DNA of 64,000 nt, from positions 1 to 64,000 of the forward strand of contig JBFXGJ010000002.1 of NCBI GenBank assembly GCA_050178135.1, written 5' to 3'. A program made the position numbers and the translations under genes. This document shows, one piece after another, positions 50,866 through 59,140 of this stretch. The stretch comes from UBA288 sp050178135. GTDB lineage: Archaea > Halobacteriota > Methanomicrobia > Methanomicrobiales > Methanospirillaceae. The notes under the pieces were generated by a model, which saw nothing but the letters and a program-made list of their open reading frames with translations, did no database searches and was not told the DNA's origin. Position 1 is the stretch's first letter. Each line of letters starts with the position of its first letter.

Positions 50866-50892
50866 ACTTCGAACATTTTCGAAGTTATATAA
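50866..50892 (+). promoter_or_regulatory. TATA box with flanking inverted repeat for the chagasin-like gene
   Basis: TTATATAA (50885-50892) is a clear TATA box. Directly upstream is a perfect inverted repeat ACTTCGAA (50866-50873), CATT, TTCGAAGT (50878-50885), covering the BRE position. The expected start of transcription near 50915 supports translation from ATG 50948. Strong candidate promoter with an operator. Confidence 0.65.
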
Positions 50893-50947
50893 GAAAATAA
50901 GTATGATGGATTCAAATAGGAATATGCCCCACGATGGGGCGATTGAC

Positions 50948-51388
50948 ATGACACCTCAGCCGAAACTCTGGTTCATTGCCGGGCTCGTGCTCGCGGCGGC
51001 CCTCGTCGCCGGTTGCACCACGGGCGGCGACACCCCACCCTCCTCCACAGAACCGACGATCACGGGCCCGCTCGTCCTGAACGAGAGCGCGAACGGCACC
51101 ACGCATGCAGTACCACTGAACTCAAAAATCAACCTGACTCTGAAAGAGAACCCGACCACGGGCTACTCCTGGAACCTCTCCACCACATCCGGTATCACCC
51201 TCCTCTCGGACGATTTCGTCTCCGATGACCCTGCCGGGACACGCGTTGGGGCCGGTGGTGAGCACCACTGGCAGCTCCAGGCAACTGCGGCGGGTATCCA
51301 GGAGATCCGGGGCGTCTACGCACGGCCATGGGAGAATCAGACCGCCGACGCCGACACCTTCTCGGTCGAGATCTCCGTTACACCGTAA
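50948..51388 (+). CDS. Chagasin-like (inhibitor I42) lipoprotein
   Basis: 146 residues from ATG 50948 behind GATGGGGCG. Lipobox VAGC. The mature domain has the chagasin family marks: NLTLKENPTTGYSWNLSTT (NPTTGY loop), the DDFVSDDPAGTRVGAGGEHHWQLQATAAG region (with the GxGG turn) and EIRGVYARPWE (RPW loop). Members inhibit papain-type cysteine proteases by three loops, all visible here. It would protect the cell surface from external or own cysteine proteases. The C-terminal VEISVTP strand closes the fold. Monocistronic with its own promoter. Confidence 0.85.
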   Translation: MTPQPKLWFIAGLVLAAALVAGCTTGGDTPPSSTEPTITGPLVLNESANGTTHAVPLNSKINLTLKENPTTGYSWNLSTTSGITLLSDDFVSDDPAGTRVGAGGEHHWQLQATAAGIQEIRGVYARPWENQTADADTFSVEISVTP

Positions 51389-51435
51389 ATCTCCCCCATC
51401 CGGGACTCATCCTCCCCGGGGGCCATTTTCCCTCA

Positions 51436-51442
51436 TTTTTTT
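51436..51442 (+). terminator. T7 tract between convergent genes
   Basis: Seven T residues about 50 bp after the chagasin-like stop codon and touching the end of the convergent transporter gene. Plausible terminator for the plus-strand transcript. Confidence 0.4.
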
Positions 51443-52487
51443 AGTGCTGGTGCCGGTGGTGGATATCCGGCGTGTGCGGGTGGCTGTGTTCGAGCCGCTC
51501 ATGGGTATGCACGTGTGCGTGTACCTCGACCGACTGTCCTTCCCTGTGCGGGTGTCGGTGATGCTCGTCGTGGCTGTGTCGGTGCGCGTGTGTCATCGGC
51601 TCGTGGACGTGGCAGTGTTCGTGGTGCTCCCGGGCAATCAGAAGCGCCCCAATCGCCATGATCGGCAGCGCGACGAAGAACTGCCAGTCGGGGATCTCGG
51701 GGGCGATCAACAGGGAGATGCCCACGCCGATGAATGGGGCCATGCCGAAGATGCCGGCGGTCCGCGACGCCCCGAGGTGACGGAGTGCAAGGAGAAACGT
51801 GACCATGCTGATCCCGTAGCAGAAGGCGCCGAGGAAGAGGACCGTGAGCGCCGTCGAGAGTGGCGGCAGGGGGTTGCCGAGGGCGAAGGCGAGTCCGAGC
51901 GAGACTGTGCCGGCAAAGAGGCCCTTGATGGTCCCGATCGCGAACGGGTCCTTTGCCGAGATCTGGCGAGCACAGTTGTTGTCGAGGCCCCAGAGCGCGC
52001 AGGCACCGACGACCCCCAGAGCGCCGAGCGAGAGGCCCAGATCGCCCGTCGGGTCGAACGAGAGCACCATCCCGGCGGTCGTGATCAGCCCGATTCCTCC
52101 CAGCACCCGGCGGCCGATCCCCTCGTGGAAGAATGCGGCAGCGAGGAGAGCCGTCGCAACTGCTTCGACGTTCAGGAGGAGCGAGGCGGTCGCCGCGGGG
52201 GTGGCTGTGAGGCCGAACATCAACAGCACTGGTGCGAGGAAACCGCCGGCGAGAGCGCTCCCGGCGAGCCACGGGCTGTCGCGGCGGGCGAGCGGGGCCT
52301 CGCGGTCGGTCGGGCCACGCATGAGCCGGACCCCGAGTACCGCCGTGCCGGCCCCGATATACAGGAGGGCGGCAAGCATCACCGGCGGGACCGAGATGAG
52401 GAGTTGCTTCGCGAGCGGCGCGCTGGCTCCGAACAGGGTCGCCGCCAGGAGAGCGAAGAGGATCGGGACGCGGTTGCCGGTCGCCAT
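51441..52487 (-). CDS. EamA/DMT-family transporter with a His-rich C-terminal tail
   Basis: 348 residues from ATG 52487 (MATGNRVPILFALL), with GGAAGGA in front. Ten hydrophobic segments in two EamA halves (LFGASAPLAKQLL; ACALWGLDNNCARQI). The last ~60 residues are a cytoplasmic or external tail with about 20 His (HHEHCHVHEP, HAHRHSHDEHHRHPH), which points to metal binding, perhaps nickel, cobalt or zinc. DMT transporters usually export metabolites; this tail makes metal efflux or sensing plausible. It is divergent from a cation diffusion facilitator, 92 bp between starts. Confidence 0.82.
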   Translation of the reverse strand: MATGNRVPILFALLAATLFGASAPLAKQLLISVPPVMLAALLYIGAGTAVLGVRLMRGPTDREAPLARRDSPWLAGSALAGGFLAPVLLMFGLTATPAATASLLLNVEAVATALLAAAFFHEGIGRRVLGGIGLITTAGMVLSFDPTGDLGLSLGALGVVGACALWGLDNNCARQISAKDPFAIGTIKGLFAGTVSLGLAFALGNPLPPLSTALTVLFLGAFCYGISMVTFLLALRHLGASRTAGIFGMAPFIGVGISLLIAPEIPDWQFFVALPIMAIGALLIAREHHEHCHVHEPMTHAHRHSHDEHHRHPHREGQSVEVHAHVHTHERLEHSHPHTPDIHHRHQH

Positions 52488-52579
52488 CGTGTCCTTCCAG
52501 GTGGACCCCCGACGCCGATATTGGTTGTGCCGGCCGGGTCCGAAATGCCTATGGGCGATGACCGTCAACCGCAAGGGTT

Positions 52580-53551
52580 ATGCACGACCGGCAGGCCTGG
52601 GACCTCCGAAAGCAGAGGGCTGCCCGCCTCTCCGTCGCGTCGAACTCGGTCCTGGTGATGTTGAAGCTCGCCGTCGGGCTCTGGCTCGGTTCGGTCGCGA
52701 TCCTCTCCGAGGCGGTCCATTCTGGGATAGACCTTGTCGCCGCCGTCGTCGCCTGGTTCGCCGTGCGCGCCTCCGGCCGGCCGCCCGATCCCGAGCACCA
52801 GTTCGGTCACGGAAAGTACGAGGACCTCTCGGGACTCTTCGAGGGGGCGCTGATCCTGGTCGCGGCCGGCCTGATCATCTTTGAAGCGGTCGAGAAACTC
52901 CTCTCCGGGGGTGATGGCCTGGCTTTCGAGGCGATCGGGGCCGGCATCGCGGTGATGGGCCTCTCGTCCGTGGTCAACTGGTACGTGTCGGGCCACTTGA
53001 TGCGGGTGGCGAAGGCGACCGAATCGATCGCGCTCGAGTCCGACGCCTGGCACCTCCGGACCGATGTCTTCACCTCGCTCGGCGTGCTTGTCGGGCTCGT
53101 CGCGATCCGGCTGACGGGTATCGTCGCCCTCGACGCCGTTGTTGCGATCGGGGTTGCGTTCCTCATCTGCAGGGCGGCATGGGACCTCTGCCGTCGCGCC
53201 GGGGCGAGCCTGATCGACGAGCGCTTGCCGGACGAGGAGGAGAGGCGGATTCGCACGATCATTGCCGAACACGGGGAGCACGTCGCCGAGTTCCACGCGC
53301 TCCGCACCCGGCGCTCGGGCCCGAACCGGTTCGTCGACCTCCACCTCTGCGTCGCCCGCAGCCTCACGGTCGAGGAGGCCCACGGCCTCGCAGACCGGCT
53401 CAAGTCAGAGATCCGACAGGCGCTCCCACGCTGCTCGGTGGTGATACAGATCGAGCCGTGCGATGCAAGCTGCGACGCCTGTGGTTCGTTCTGTACGCTG
53501 CGGGGTGAACCCGGCAGCGATCAGGGCTCGAAGGTGCCGGACGCCAGATAA
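52580..53551 (+). CDS. Cation diffusion facilitator (metal efflux)
   Basis: 323 residues. Six transmembrane segments; metal-site helices II and V read SEAVHSGIDLVAA and SDAWHLRTDVFTS, each with the HxxxD pattern of Zn, Co or Ni transporting members, and the GHGKYEDLSGL loop is present. The cytoplasmic C-terminal domain has the usual alpha-beta fold (HALRTRRSGPNRFVDLHL) and an added Cys cluster, CDASCDACGSFC, not seen in most family members. It exports divalent cations using the proton gradient. Divergent from the His-rich transporter. Tail overlaps the next, convergent gene by 31 bp. Confidence 0.9.
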   Translation: MHDRQAWDLRKQRAARLSVASNSVLVMLKLAVGLWLGSVAILSEAVHSGIDLVAAVVAWFAVRASGRPPDPEHQFGHGKYEDLSGLFEGALILVAAGLIIFEAVEKLLSGGDGLAFEAIGAGIAVMGLSSVVNWYVSGHLMRVAKATESIALESDAWHLRTDVFTSLGVLVGLVAIRLTGIVALDAVVAIGVAFLICRAAWDLCRRAGASLIDERLPDEEERRIRTIIAEHGEHVAEFHALRTRRSGPNRFVDLHLCVARSLTVEEAHGLADRLKSEIRQALPRCSVVIQIEPCDASCDACGSFCTLRGEPGSDQGSKVPDAR

Positions 53552-53868
53552 TAGGCGAGCACCGCTTCCCCCGTGGCGTCGGATAGGACCTTCTTGACCT
53601 GCCGAACGAATGCCTCCATGTCCTCTTCCTGCACGCAACCGAGGCTCTCTGAGCCGTCCAGGATCCGGTCGACGAGCCACTGGAGGTCCGCCCCGTCGAG
53701 CGCTTCGAGTCGACGCTCGAAATCTTCGGCAGACTCGGCATAGTGGTTCGAGACCGGGGGCAGGATCGACTGGAAGGCGTGGCCGGATCCCCCACAGATC
53801 GTCGCCCCGCACTCGGGGACGAGCTTTGCCAGGATCTCGAGGTCGCGCCCGGTGAGTTCTCGGGCCAT
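53521..53868 (-). CDS. 115-aa protein, function unknown
   Basis: Begins MARELTGRDLEILAKLVPECGATICGGSG (ATG 53868). Mostly helical; a CGATICGGSGHAF loop near residue 22 holds two Cys. Helices with ALDGADLQWLVDRILDG and EDMEAFVRQVKKVLSDATGEAVLAYY look like a folded regulatory or adaptor domain. No family recognised. It is divergent from fumA (75 bp) and overlaps the end of the metal exporter. Confidence 0.6.
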   Translation of the reverse strand: MARELTGRDLEILAKLVPECGATICGGSGHAFQSILPPVSNHYAESAEDFERRLEALDGADLQWLVDRILDGSESLGCVQEEDMEAFVRQVKKVLSDATGEAVLAYYLASGTFEP

Positions 53869-53942
53869 ATGGGTGTTCGTTCGCTCCCCGGGAACTAATA
53901 CCCGCCGGTCGATTTTTCACTGTGCGGCCCGATGATCTTCTG

Positions 53943-54773
53943 ATGGACCCTCGCCTCCTTGCCAGGATCGCCGACGCGACCGCCCGGGCCTATGCCCGGG
54001 CCGTGACCACGCTCCCTCCCGATGTCGAGGTCGCCCTCGAACGAGCCCTCGACGCGGAGTCGGACCCCGTGGCGCGGGGCGAACTCGAGAACATCCTCGA
54101 GAACATCGCCCTCGCCCGGACGGGCAGGCTCCCTCTCTGCCAGGACACGGGCGTGCCGGTCGTCTACCTCACGCTGCCCCCAACCGTGCCGCTCGAGGAC
54201 GACCTCTACAACGCGATTGCCGAGGGCGTGCGCCAGGCGACGAGGTCGGTACCGCTCCGGCCGAACGTCGTCGACCCGGTCACACGTCACAACTCGGGTG
54301 ACAACACCGGCATCGGGATGCCAGTGGTGCACGTGCGCCCGGGTTCCTGTCTCTCCGTCACGGTGATGCCGAAAGGGGCCGGGGCCGAGAACATGTCCCG
54401 GATCGAGATGCTCCTTCCGTCGGAGGTGGAGAAGATCCCAGGGGTCGTGGTCAGGTGCATCCTCGCCGCCGGCGCACGCCCCTGCCCGCCGGTTGTCCTG
54501 GGGGTGGGGATCGGTGGAACCTTCGACCTCGCCGCAGCGCTCGCGAAGGAGGCGCTCCTCGAACCGATCGATACGATGGACCCGTTCGAGACTTCTATCT
54601 GCGATGCCGTGAACCGGCTCGGTCTCGGGCCGATGGGCCTCGGTGGGGCGACGACCGCGCTCGCCGTCAAGGTCCGCCGGGCGACCTGTCACACCGCGTC
54701 CCTTCCGGTCGCGGTGAACGTCCAGTGCTGGGCGAACCGGCATGCGACCGAGTGCGTGGAGGTTGACCTGTGA
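53943..54773 (+). CDS. fumA: Class I fumarate hydratase alpha subunit
   Basis: 276 residues from ATG 53943; GTG 53922 is a possible longer start. It matches the two-subunit Fe-S fumarase: PLCQDTGVPVVYLTLPP (cluster Cys), GDNTGIGMPVVHVRPG, PKGAGAENMSRIEMLLPS, VRCILAAGARPCPPVVLGVGIGGTFDLAA and TCHTASLPVAVNVQCWANRH. The enzyme hydrates fumarate or dehydrates malate; in methanogens it works in the reductive TCA arm. Its stop overlaps the beta-subunit GTG by four bases. Alpha subunit of tartrate dehydratase is an alternative, less likely given the neighbours. Confidence 0.92.
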   Translation: MDPRLLARIADATARAYARAVTTLPPDVEVALERALDAESDPVARGELENILENIALARTGRLPLCQDTGVPVVYLTLPPTVPLEDDLYNAIAEGVRQATRSVPLRPNVVDPVTRHNSGDNTGIGMPVVHVRPGSCLSVTVMPKGAGAENMSRIEMLLPSEVEKIPGVVVRCILAAGARPCPPVVLGVGIGGTFDLAAALAKEALLEPIDTMDPFETSICDAVNRLGLGPMGLGGATTALAVKVRRATCHTASLPVAVNVQCWANRHATECVEVDL

Positions 54774-55303
54774 TCGACCTTGTTACACCGCTCGGTGCCG
54801 AAGTACTTGAACTGGTCGCGGGAGACCGGGTCACGCTCTCGGGTGTGGTCTACACCGCTCGTGACGAAGCCCACCTCCGGATGATGCGGCAGGGTATCCC
54901 CTTCGACCCCATCGGTGCCGCCGTCTACCATTGCGGCCCGGTCATCGCCGACGATCGTGTCATTGCCGCCGGCCCCACCACCTCCTCGAGAATGAACCGG
55001 CTCTCTGAGTTCCTGTTTGATGCGGGCGTGCGCGCCCTGATCGGCAAGGGTGGGATGGATGCCGTTGTGACCGAGCAGCTTCGGGGACGGGGGGTCTACT
55101 TCGCCTTCACCGGAGGATGCGCTGCTCTCGCGGCGACCCGGATGCGTCTGGAAGGCGTTTCATTTCCCGAGCTCGGTATGGCCGAGGCGGTCTGGGCGAT
55201 CCGGCTCGATCGACTCCCGCTCGTGGTCGGTATCGACAGTCGCGGGGGCAACCTCTTTGCCGGGGTCCAGGCACGGGCCGAGCGGGCTTTCGACCTCCCG
55301 TGA
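54770..55303 (+). CDS. fumB: Class I fumarate hydratase beta subunit
   Basis: 177 residues from GTG 54770 (GTGA overlap). Motifs: LSGVVYTARDEAHLRMM, IGAAVYHCGPVI, GPTTSSRMNRLSEFLFDAGVRALIGKGGM, YFAFTGGCAALAATRM and PELGMAEAVWAIRL. This is the standard beta subunit that completes fumarase, adding the second substrate-binding face. It is 62 bp upstream of korD, in a TCA-related block. Confidence 0.92.
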   Translation: MIDLVTPLGAEVLELVAGDRVTLSGVVYTARDEAHLRMMRQGIPFDPIGAAVYHCGPVIADDRVIAAGPTTSSRMNRLSEFLFDAGVRALIGKGGMDAVVTEQLRGRGVYFAFTGGCAALAATRMRLEGVSFPELGMAEAVWAIRLDRLPLVVGIDSRGGNLFAGVQARAERAFDLP

Positions 55304-55330
55304 CGGCTCCGCTTCAAATACCTTTTCGAA

Positions 55331-55350
55331 GTATGGCGAGAAAACCATAC
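55331..55350 (+). promoter_or_regulatory. Inverted repeat just upstream of korD
   Basis: GTATGG (55331-55336) and CCATAC (55345-55350), 8-bp spacer, in the 61-bp gap before korD. TTTTCGAAGT next to it (55323-55332) also appears at the chagasin promoter (50876-50885). TATA-like CTTCAAATAC lies at 55312-55321. Candidate promoter and operator of the kor operon. Confidence 0.45.
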
Positions 55351-55364
55351 ACAGGAAGGGATCG

Positions 55365-55637
55365 ATGAAACTCGTGATCGACGAGAACCGCTGCAAGGGA
55401 TGCAACCTCTGCACGCAGGTCTGCCCCTACCGGATCTTCCGGCCGGGCACTTGGGCGAACCGGAAGGGTGTGATCGTCCCCGAGCTCGACCGGCCTGAGC
55501 GGTGCACGAACTGCCGGCTCCAGGGGCTCTACGGCAGGACCCTCTGTGGAGTCTGCCAGCTCACCTGCCCTGACCAGGCGATCAGCTGGGTGCGGGAACG
55601 ACCGTACGAACCCGCGAAGATCGAGGTGGAGTATTGA
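55365..55637 (+). CDS. korD: 2-oxoglutarate:ferredoxin oxidoreductase delta subunit
   Basis: 90 residues from ATG 55365 with AGGAAGGG in front. A small ferredoxin subunit with CKGCNLCTQVCPYRIF and CTNCRLQGLYGRTLCGVCQLTCPDQAI. The second motif has an unusual 11-residue insertion between the CxxC and the CxxC-xxxCP part, as in archaeal KorD. It carries electrons between the thiamine-diphosphate active site and ferredoxin. First gene of a strictly overlapping operon. Confidence 0.9.
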   Translation: MKLVIDENRCKGCNLCTQVCPYRIFRPGTWANRKGVIVPELDRPERCTNCRLQGLYGRTLCGVCQLTCPDQAISWVRERPYEPAKIEVEY

Positions 55638-56740
55638 CGAAGCTCGAGTTCATGCAGGGTAACGCTGCCTCCGCCGAGGGAGCGATCGCGGCTGGATGCC
55701 GGTTTTTCGGCGGCTACCCGATCACCCCCTCGACCGAGGTGGCAGAGGCGATGGCCCGCCGGATGCCGAAGGTCGGCGGCGTCTTCGTCCAGATGGAGGA
55801 CGAGATCGCCTCGATCGCGGCAGTGATCGGCGCGTCGTGGACGGGGAAGAAGGCGATGACCGCGACCTCGGGGCCCGGCTTTTCGCTGATGTTGGAGAAC
55901 ATCGGTTTTGCTATCATGACTGAGACTCCGCTCGTGATCGTGAACATTCAGCGTGGCGGCCCGTCGACCGGCCAGCCGACGATGTCGGCGCAGGGGGACA
56001 TGCTCCAGTGCCGTTTCGGTTCGCATGGAGACATGGCGATCATCGCGCTCGCCCCCGACTCGGTCCAGGAGATGTACGACCTGACCGTGAAGGCCTTCAA
56101 CCTCGCCGAGCGATTCCGCTGCCCGGCGTTCCTGATGGCCGACGAGATCATCGGGCACATGCGCGAGCGGATCGAGCTCCCCGATCGAGTCGAGGTCGCG
56201 GACCGGCGCCTGCTCGAGCCGGGCCGGCTCCCCTTCGCGGCCGACGCGGACGGGGTGCCGGGGTTCCCCGTCTTCGGCACGGGCCACCGGGTCCACGTCA
56301 CCGGGCTGACCCATGATGAACGCGGGTACCCGGTGACGACCGACCCTGCCATGCACGAGGCGCTCGTCCGGCGGCTCGTGGGGAAGGTCGAGGATGCAAG
56401 GCGGGAGATCGCCGATTATCGCATCACAAACCCCGACGCTGAGGTGGTCTTCGTCTGTTACGGCTCGCCGGCCCGCACGGTCCAGCAGGTCGTCGCTGAC
56501 CATCCCGACGACGGGCTTGGTATCCTCCGGCTCCGCGTCGTCTGGCCCTTCCCCGAGCACGCGCTCGCCGAGTTCCCGAATGCCCGAGTCTTCATCGTCC
56601 CCGAACAGAACCTGGGCCAGATCGCCCGGGAGCTCGAGCGACACGTCCGTGTGCCTGTCGTCACCGTGCCGAAACTCGGCGGGGAGCTCCATACTCCGGA
56701 CGAACTCGCCCGTGCGGCCGAGGAGGTGCGGTCACGATGA
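55634..56740 (+). CDS. korA: 2-oxoglutarate:ferredoxin oxidoreductase alpha subunit
   Basis: 368 residues starting at TTG 55634, which overlaps the korD stop by four bases (TTGA). Motifs: QGNAASAEGAIAAGCRFFGGYPITPSTE (typical YPITPSTE), FVQMEDEIASIAAVIGASWTGKKAMTATSGPGFSLMLENIGFA, GGPSTGQPTMSAQGDMLQCRFGSHGD. It binds 2-oxoacid and CoA; together with KorB and KorC, it reductively carboxylates succinyl-CoA to 2-oxoglutarate for amino acid synthesis. Confidence 0.95.
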   Translation: MTKLEFMQGNAASAEGAIAAGCRFFGGYPITPSTEVAEAMARRMPKVGGVFVQMEDEIASIAAVIGASWTGKKAMTATSGPGFSLMLENIGFAIMTETPLVIVNIQRGGPSTGQPTMSAQGDMLQCRFGSHGDMAIIALAPDSVQEMYDLTVKAFNLAERFRCPAFLMADEIIGHMRERIELPDRVEVADRRLLEPGRLPFAADADGVPGFPVFGTGHRVHVTGLTHDERGYPVTTDPAMHEALVRRLVGKVEDARREIADYRITNPDAEVVFVCYGSPARTVQQVVADHPDDGLGILRLRVVWPFPEHALAEFPNARVFIVPEQNLGQIARELERHVRVPVVTVPKLGGELHTPDELARAAEEVRSR

Positions 56741-57525
56741 GCTTCGTCGACTGGCTCCGTGCCGATCGCCTGCCGCACATCTGGTGCAGCGGCTGCTCGA
56801 ACGGCACGATCCTGAACTGCACCCTTGCCGCAGTGGAGGCGGAGGGCTGGAACCCGGACCGCACGGTCTTTGTCTCCGGGATCGGCTGCTCGTCCCGTGC
56901 ACCGGGATACATCTCCACCGATTCGCTCCATACGACCCATGGACGTGCCCTCGCGTTCGCCACCGGGGTCAAGCTCGCCGATCCGACCCTCAACGTGGTG
57001 GTCTTCACCGGGGACGGCGACCTCGCCGCGATCGGGGGCAACCACTTCATCCACGCCTGCCGCCGGAACATCGACCTCACCGTGGTCTGCATGAACAATC
57101 TCATCTACGGCATGACGGGGGGCCAGGGCTCACCGACGACCCCCCTCGGCGCCCTCTCCACCACGACGCCCTACGGGGCGTCTGAGCCGGCCTTCGATCT
57201 GGTGGCCCTCGCCGTTGCGGCAGGCGCGAACCACGTCGCCCGGTGGACCGCGTACCATGTCCGGGAACTGGAGAAGGCGGTCCAGACAGGGCTCGAGACC
57301 CCGGGCCTCTCGTTCATCGAGGTCCGGGCAGGCTGCCCTACGAACTACGGGCGCAAGAACCGGCTGCGCGAGGTGACGGACATGGCCGAGCACTTCCGGA
57401 CAAAATCGATGCTGAAGACGAAGTTCGACCGGCTCGTGGCCGATGGCCGACCAGTTCCCCCCGACACCATCGTGGTCGGAGAGTTTGTGCGGCGGTCGCT
57501 TCCCGCGATGGGAGTCGTGCCATGA
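56737..57525 (+). CDS. korB: 2-oxoglutarate:ferredoxin oxidoreductase beta subunit (TPP binding)
   Basis: 262 residues, ATG 56737 overlapping korA by four bases. TPP site: HIWCSGCSNGTILN, GIGCSSRAPGYISTDSLHTTHGRALAFATGVKLA, VVFTGDGDLAAIGGNHFIHACRRNIDLTVVCMNNLIYGMTGGQGSPTTP. The GDGD...N pattern binds diphosphate and Mg2+. Substrate specificity for 2-oxoglutarate is assigned from linkage to sucCD and the HTTHGRA motif. Confidence 0.95.
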   Translation: MSFVDWLRADRLPHIWCSGCSNGTILNCTLAAVEAEGWNPDRTVFVSGIGCSSRAPGYISTDSLHTTHGRALAFATGVKLADPTLNVVVFTGDGDLAAIGGNHFIHACRRNIDLTVVCMNNLIYGMTGGQGSPTTPLGALSTTTPYGASEPAFDLVALAVAAGANHVARWTAYHVRELEKAVQTGLETPGLSFIEVRAGCPTNYGRKNRLREVTDMAEHFRTKSMLKTKFDRLVADGRPVPPDTIVVGEFVRRSLPAMGVVP

Positions 57526-58058
57526 GGCGCGAACTCCGGCTCTCGGGTTTCGGGGGCCAGGGGATCATGCTCGCCGCCGTGATCCTGGGCCGCGCCGCTG
57601 TGATGTACGACGGAAAGGATGCGGTCCAGACGCAGGTCTATGGTCCCGAGGCGCGCGGTGGGGCCTCGATGGCCGCCGTCGTGATCGACGACGAGCCCAT
57701 CCTCTACCCGGAGGTGACGGACCCCGACATCCTGGTGATCATGAGCCAGGAGGGCTTCGAGAAATACGGGACGAGCGCCCGGTCCGATGCGGTCATGCTT
57801 CTTGATCGAGGGCTCGTCCACTCGCGCCCACAGTGCCGGTACCACGAGATCCCGGCGACCGAGGACGCCCGGGGAGTCCTCGGGAAGGTGATCGTCGCCA
57901 ACATCGTGATGCTCGGCGCCCTGGTCGCGTCGACCGGGGTCGTCTCGCGCGAGGCGATCGAGCGAGCCGTGCTGGACCAGGTCCCCAAAGGGACCGAGGA
58001 CCTGAACCTCCGGGCGCTCCGGCAGGGATATGCCCGGGGAGAGGAGGCGAGAGAATGA
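57522..58058 (+). CDS. korC: 2-oxoglutarate:ferredoxin oxidoreductase gamma subunit
   Basis: 178 residues from ATG 57522 (ATGA overlap with korB); the open frame extends upstream but shadow sequence only. Motifs: RELRLSGFGGQGIMLAAVILGRAAVMYDG, QTQVYGPEARGGASMAAVVIDDEPILYPEV and NIVMLGALVASTGVVS. It is the usual gamma subunit that frames the active site. Completes korDABC and overlaps sucC by four bases. Confidence 0.95.
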   Translation: MRRELRLSGFGGQGIMLAAVILGRAAVMYDGKDAVQTQVYGPEARGGASMAAVVIDDEPILYPEVTDPDILVIMSQEGFEKYGTSARSDAVMLLDRGLVHSRPQCRYHEIPATEDARGVLGKVIVANIVMLGALVASTGVVSREAIERAVLDQVPKGTEDLNLRALRQGYARGEEARE

Positions 58059-59140
58059 AACTGAGAGAGCACGAAGGAAAAAGGATCTTCGCTGAGGCGG
58101 GGATCCCGGTGCCGGCGGGGCGCATCGTCCGGTCGGTCGATGAACTGGACGACCTCTCCTCCTTCGGAGACCAGGTCGTGCTGAAGGCGCAGGTCGACGT
58201 CGGGGGTCGGGGCAAGGCCGGCGGAGTCGTGATCTGCCCTGCAGGAGAGGCGCCGACCCGAGCGGGCGAGCTCTTCTCGAGGACGATCAAGGGCCTGCCG
58301 GTCACAGAGATCCTGGTGGAAGAGCGCCTCCCGATCGCGCACGAGTACTACTGCGCGGTCCTGATCGACCGTTCGACCCGTCAGCCCGTCGTCCTCTTCA
58401 CCGAGGCCGGCGGTGTCGAGATCGAGGAGACGGCCCGCTCGGACCCCGATCGGATCCATCGGTTCGACGTATCGCCGCTCCTCGCCGAGCTCCCAGCCTT
58501 CGCCGTCCGAGACCTGGTCGGCCGTGCGCCGAAGTCTCTTGGCCCCGTGGTCGCCGCTCTTTACCGGGTCTTCCTCGAGAGAGACGCTCTACTCGCTGAG
58601 ATTAACCCGCTCGTCGTCCTGGAGGACGGCCGGGTCTTCGCTGCGGACGCGAAGGTGATCGTCGACGACAACGCACTCGCCCGACAGGGGTTCCGCCAGA
58701 ACCGCGATCTCACCGAACGCGAAGCAGAGGCCGAGAAACATGGATTCAGCTACGTCGAGCTCGATGGGGAGATCGGTGTTGTCGGGAACGGCGCCGGGCT
58801 GACGATGGCCACGCTCGACCTGATCGAGCACTACGGTCTTCGCGCCGCCAACTTCCTGGACGTCGGGGGCGGTGCCGACCGGGAACGGGTCGCTCACGCG
58901 GTCCGGCTCCTCGCAGGCTCCCCGGGCGTCCGGGTGATCATCGTGAACCTGCTCGGCGGGATCACGCGCTGCGACGAGGTGGCGCGGGGGATCATCGATG
59001 CCGGCGTCATGCAGCCGGTGATCGTCCGGATGGCCGGCACGAACGAGGCCGAGGGCCGGGCCCTGCTCGCAGAGCACGGGTACGAGATGTACGACTCGAT
59101 GGACCTGGCGGTCGGCGCCGCCGCGGAGGTGAAGGCATGA
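58055..59140 (+). CDS. sucC: Succinate-CoA ligase beta subunit
   Basis: 361 residues from ATG 58055. ATP-grasp domain: MKLREHEGKRIFAEAGIPVP, KAQVDVGGRGKAGGV, RDALLAEINPLVVLEDGRVFAADAKVIVDDNA; CoA-ligase domain: YVELDGEIGVVGNGAGLTMATLDLIEHYG, NFLDVGGGADRERV and VNLLGGITRCDEVARGI. It makes succinyl-CoA from succinate, the substrate of Kor. A methanogen with fumarase, this ligase and Kor has the reductive arm. Slightly shorter than bacterial SucC (about 390). Confidence 0.95.
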   Translation: MKLREHEGKRIFAEAGIPVPAGRIVRSVDELDDLSSFGDQVVLKAQVDVGGRGKAGGVVICPAGEAPTRAGELFSRTIKGLPVTEILVEERLPIAHEYYCAVLIDRSTRQPVVLFTEAGGVEIEETARSDPDRIHRFDVSPLLAELPAFAVRDLVGRAPKSLGPVVAALYRVFLERDALLAEINPLVVLEDGRVFAADAKVIVDDNALARQGFRQNRDLTEREAEAEKHGFSYVELDGEIGVVGNGAGLTMATLDLIEHYGLRAANFLDVGGGADRERVAHAVRLLAGSPGVRVIIVNLLGGITRCDEVARGIIDAGVMQPVIVRMAGTNEAEGRALLAEHGYEMYDSMDLAVGAAAEVKA

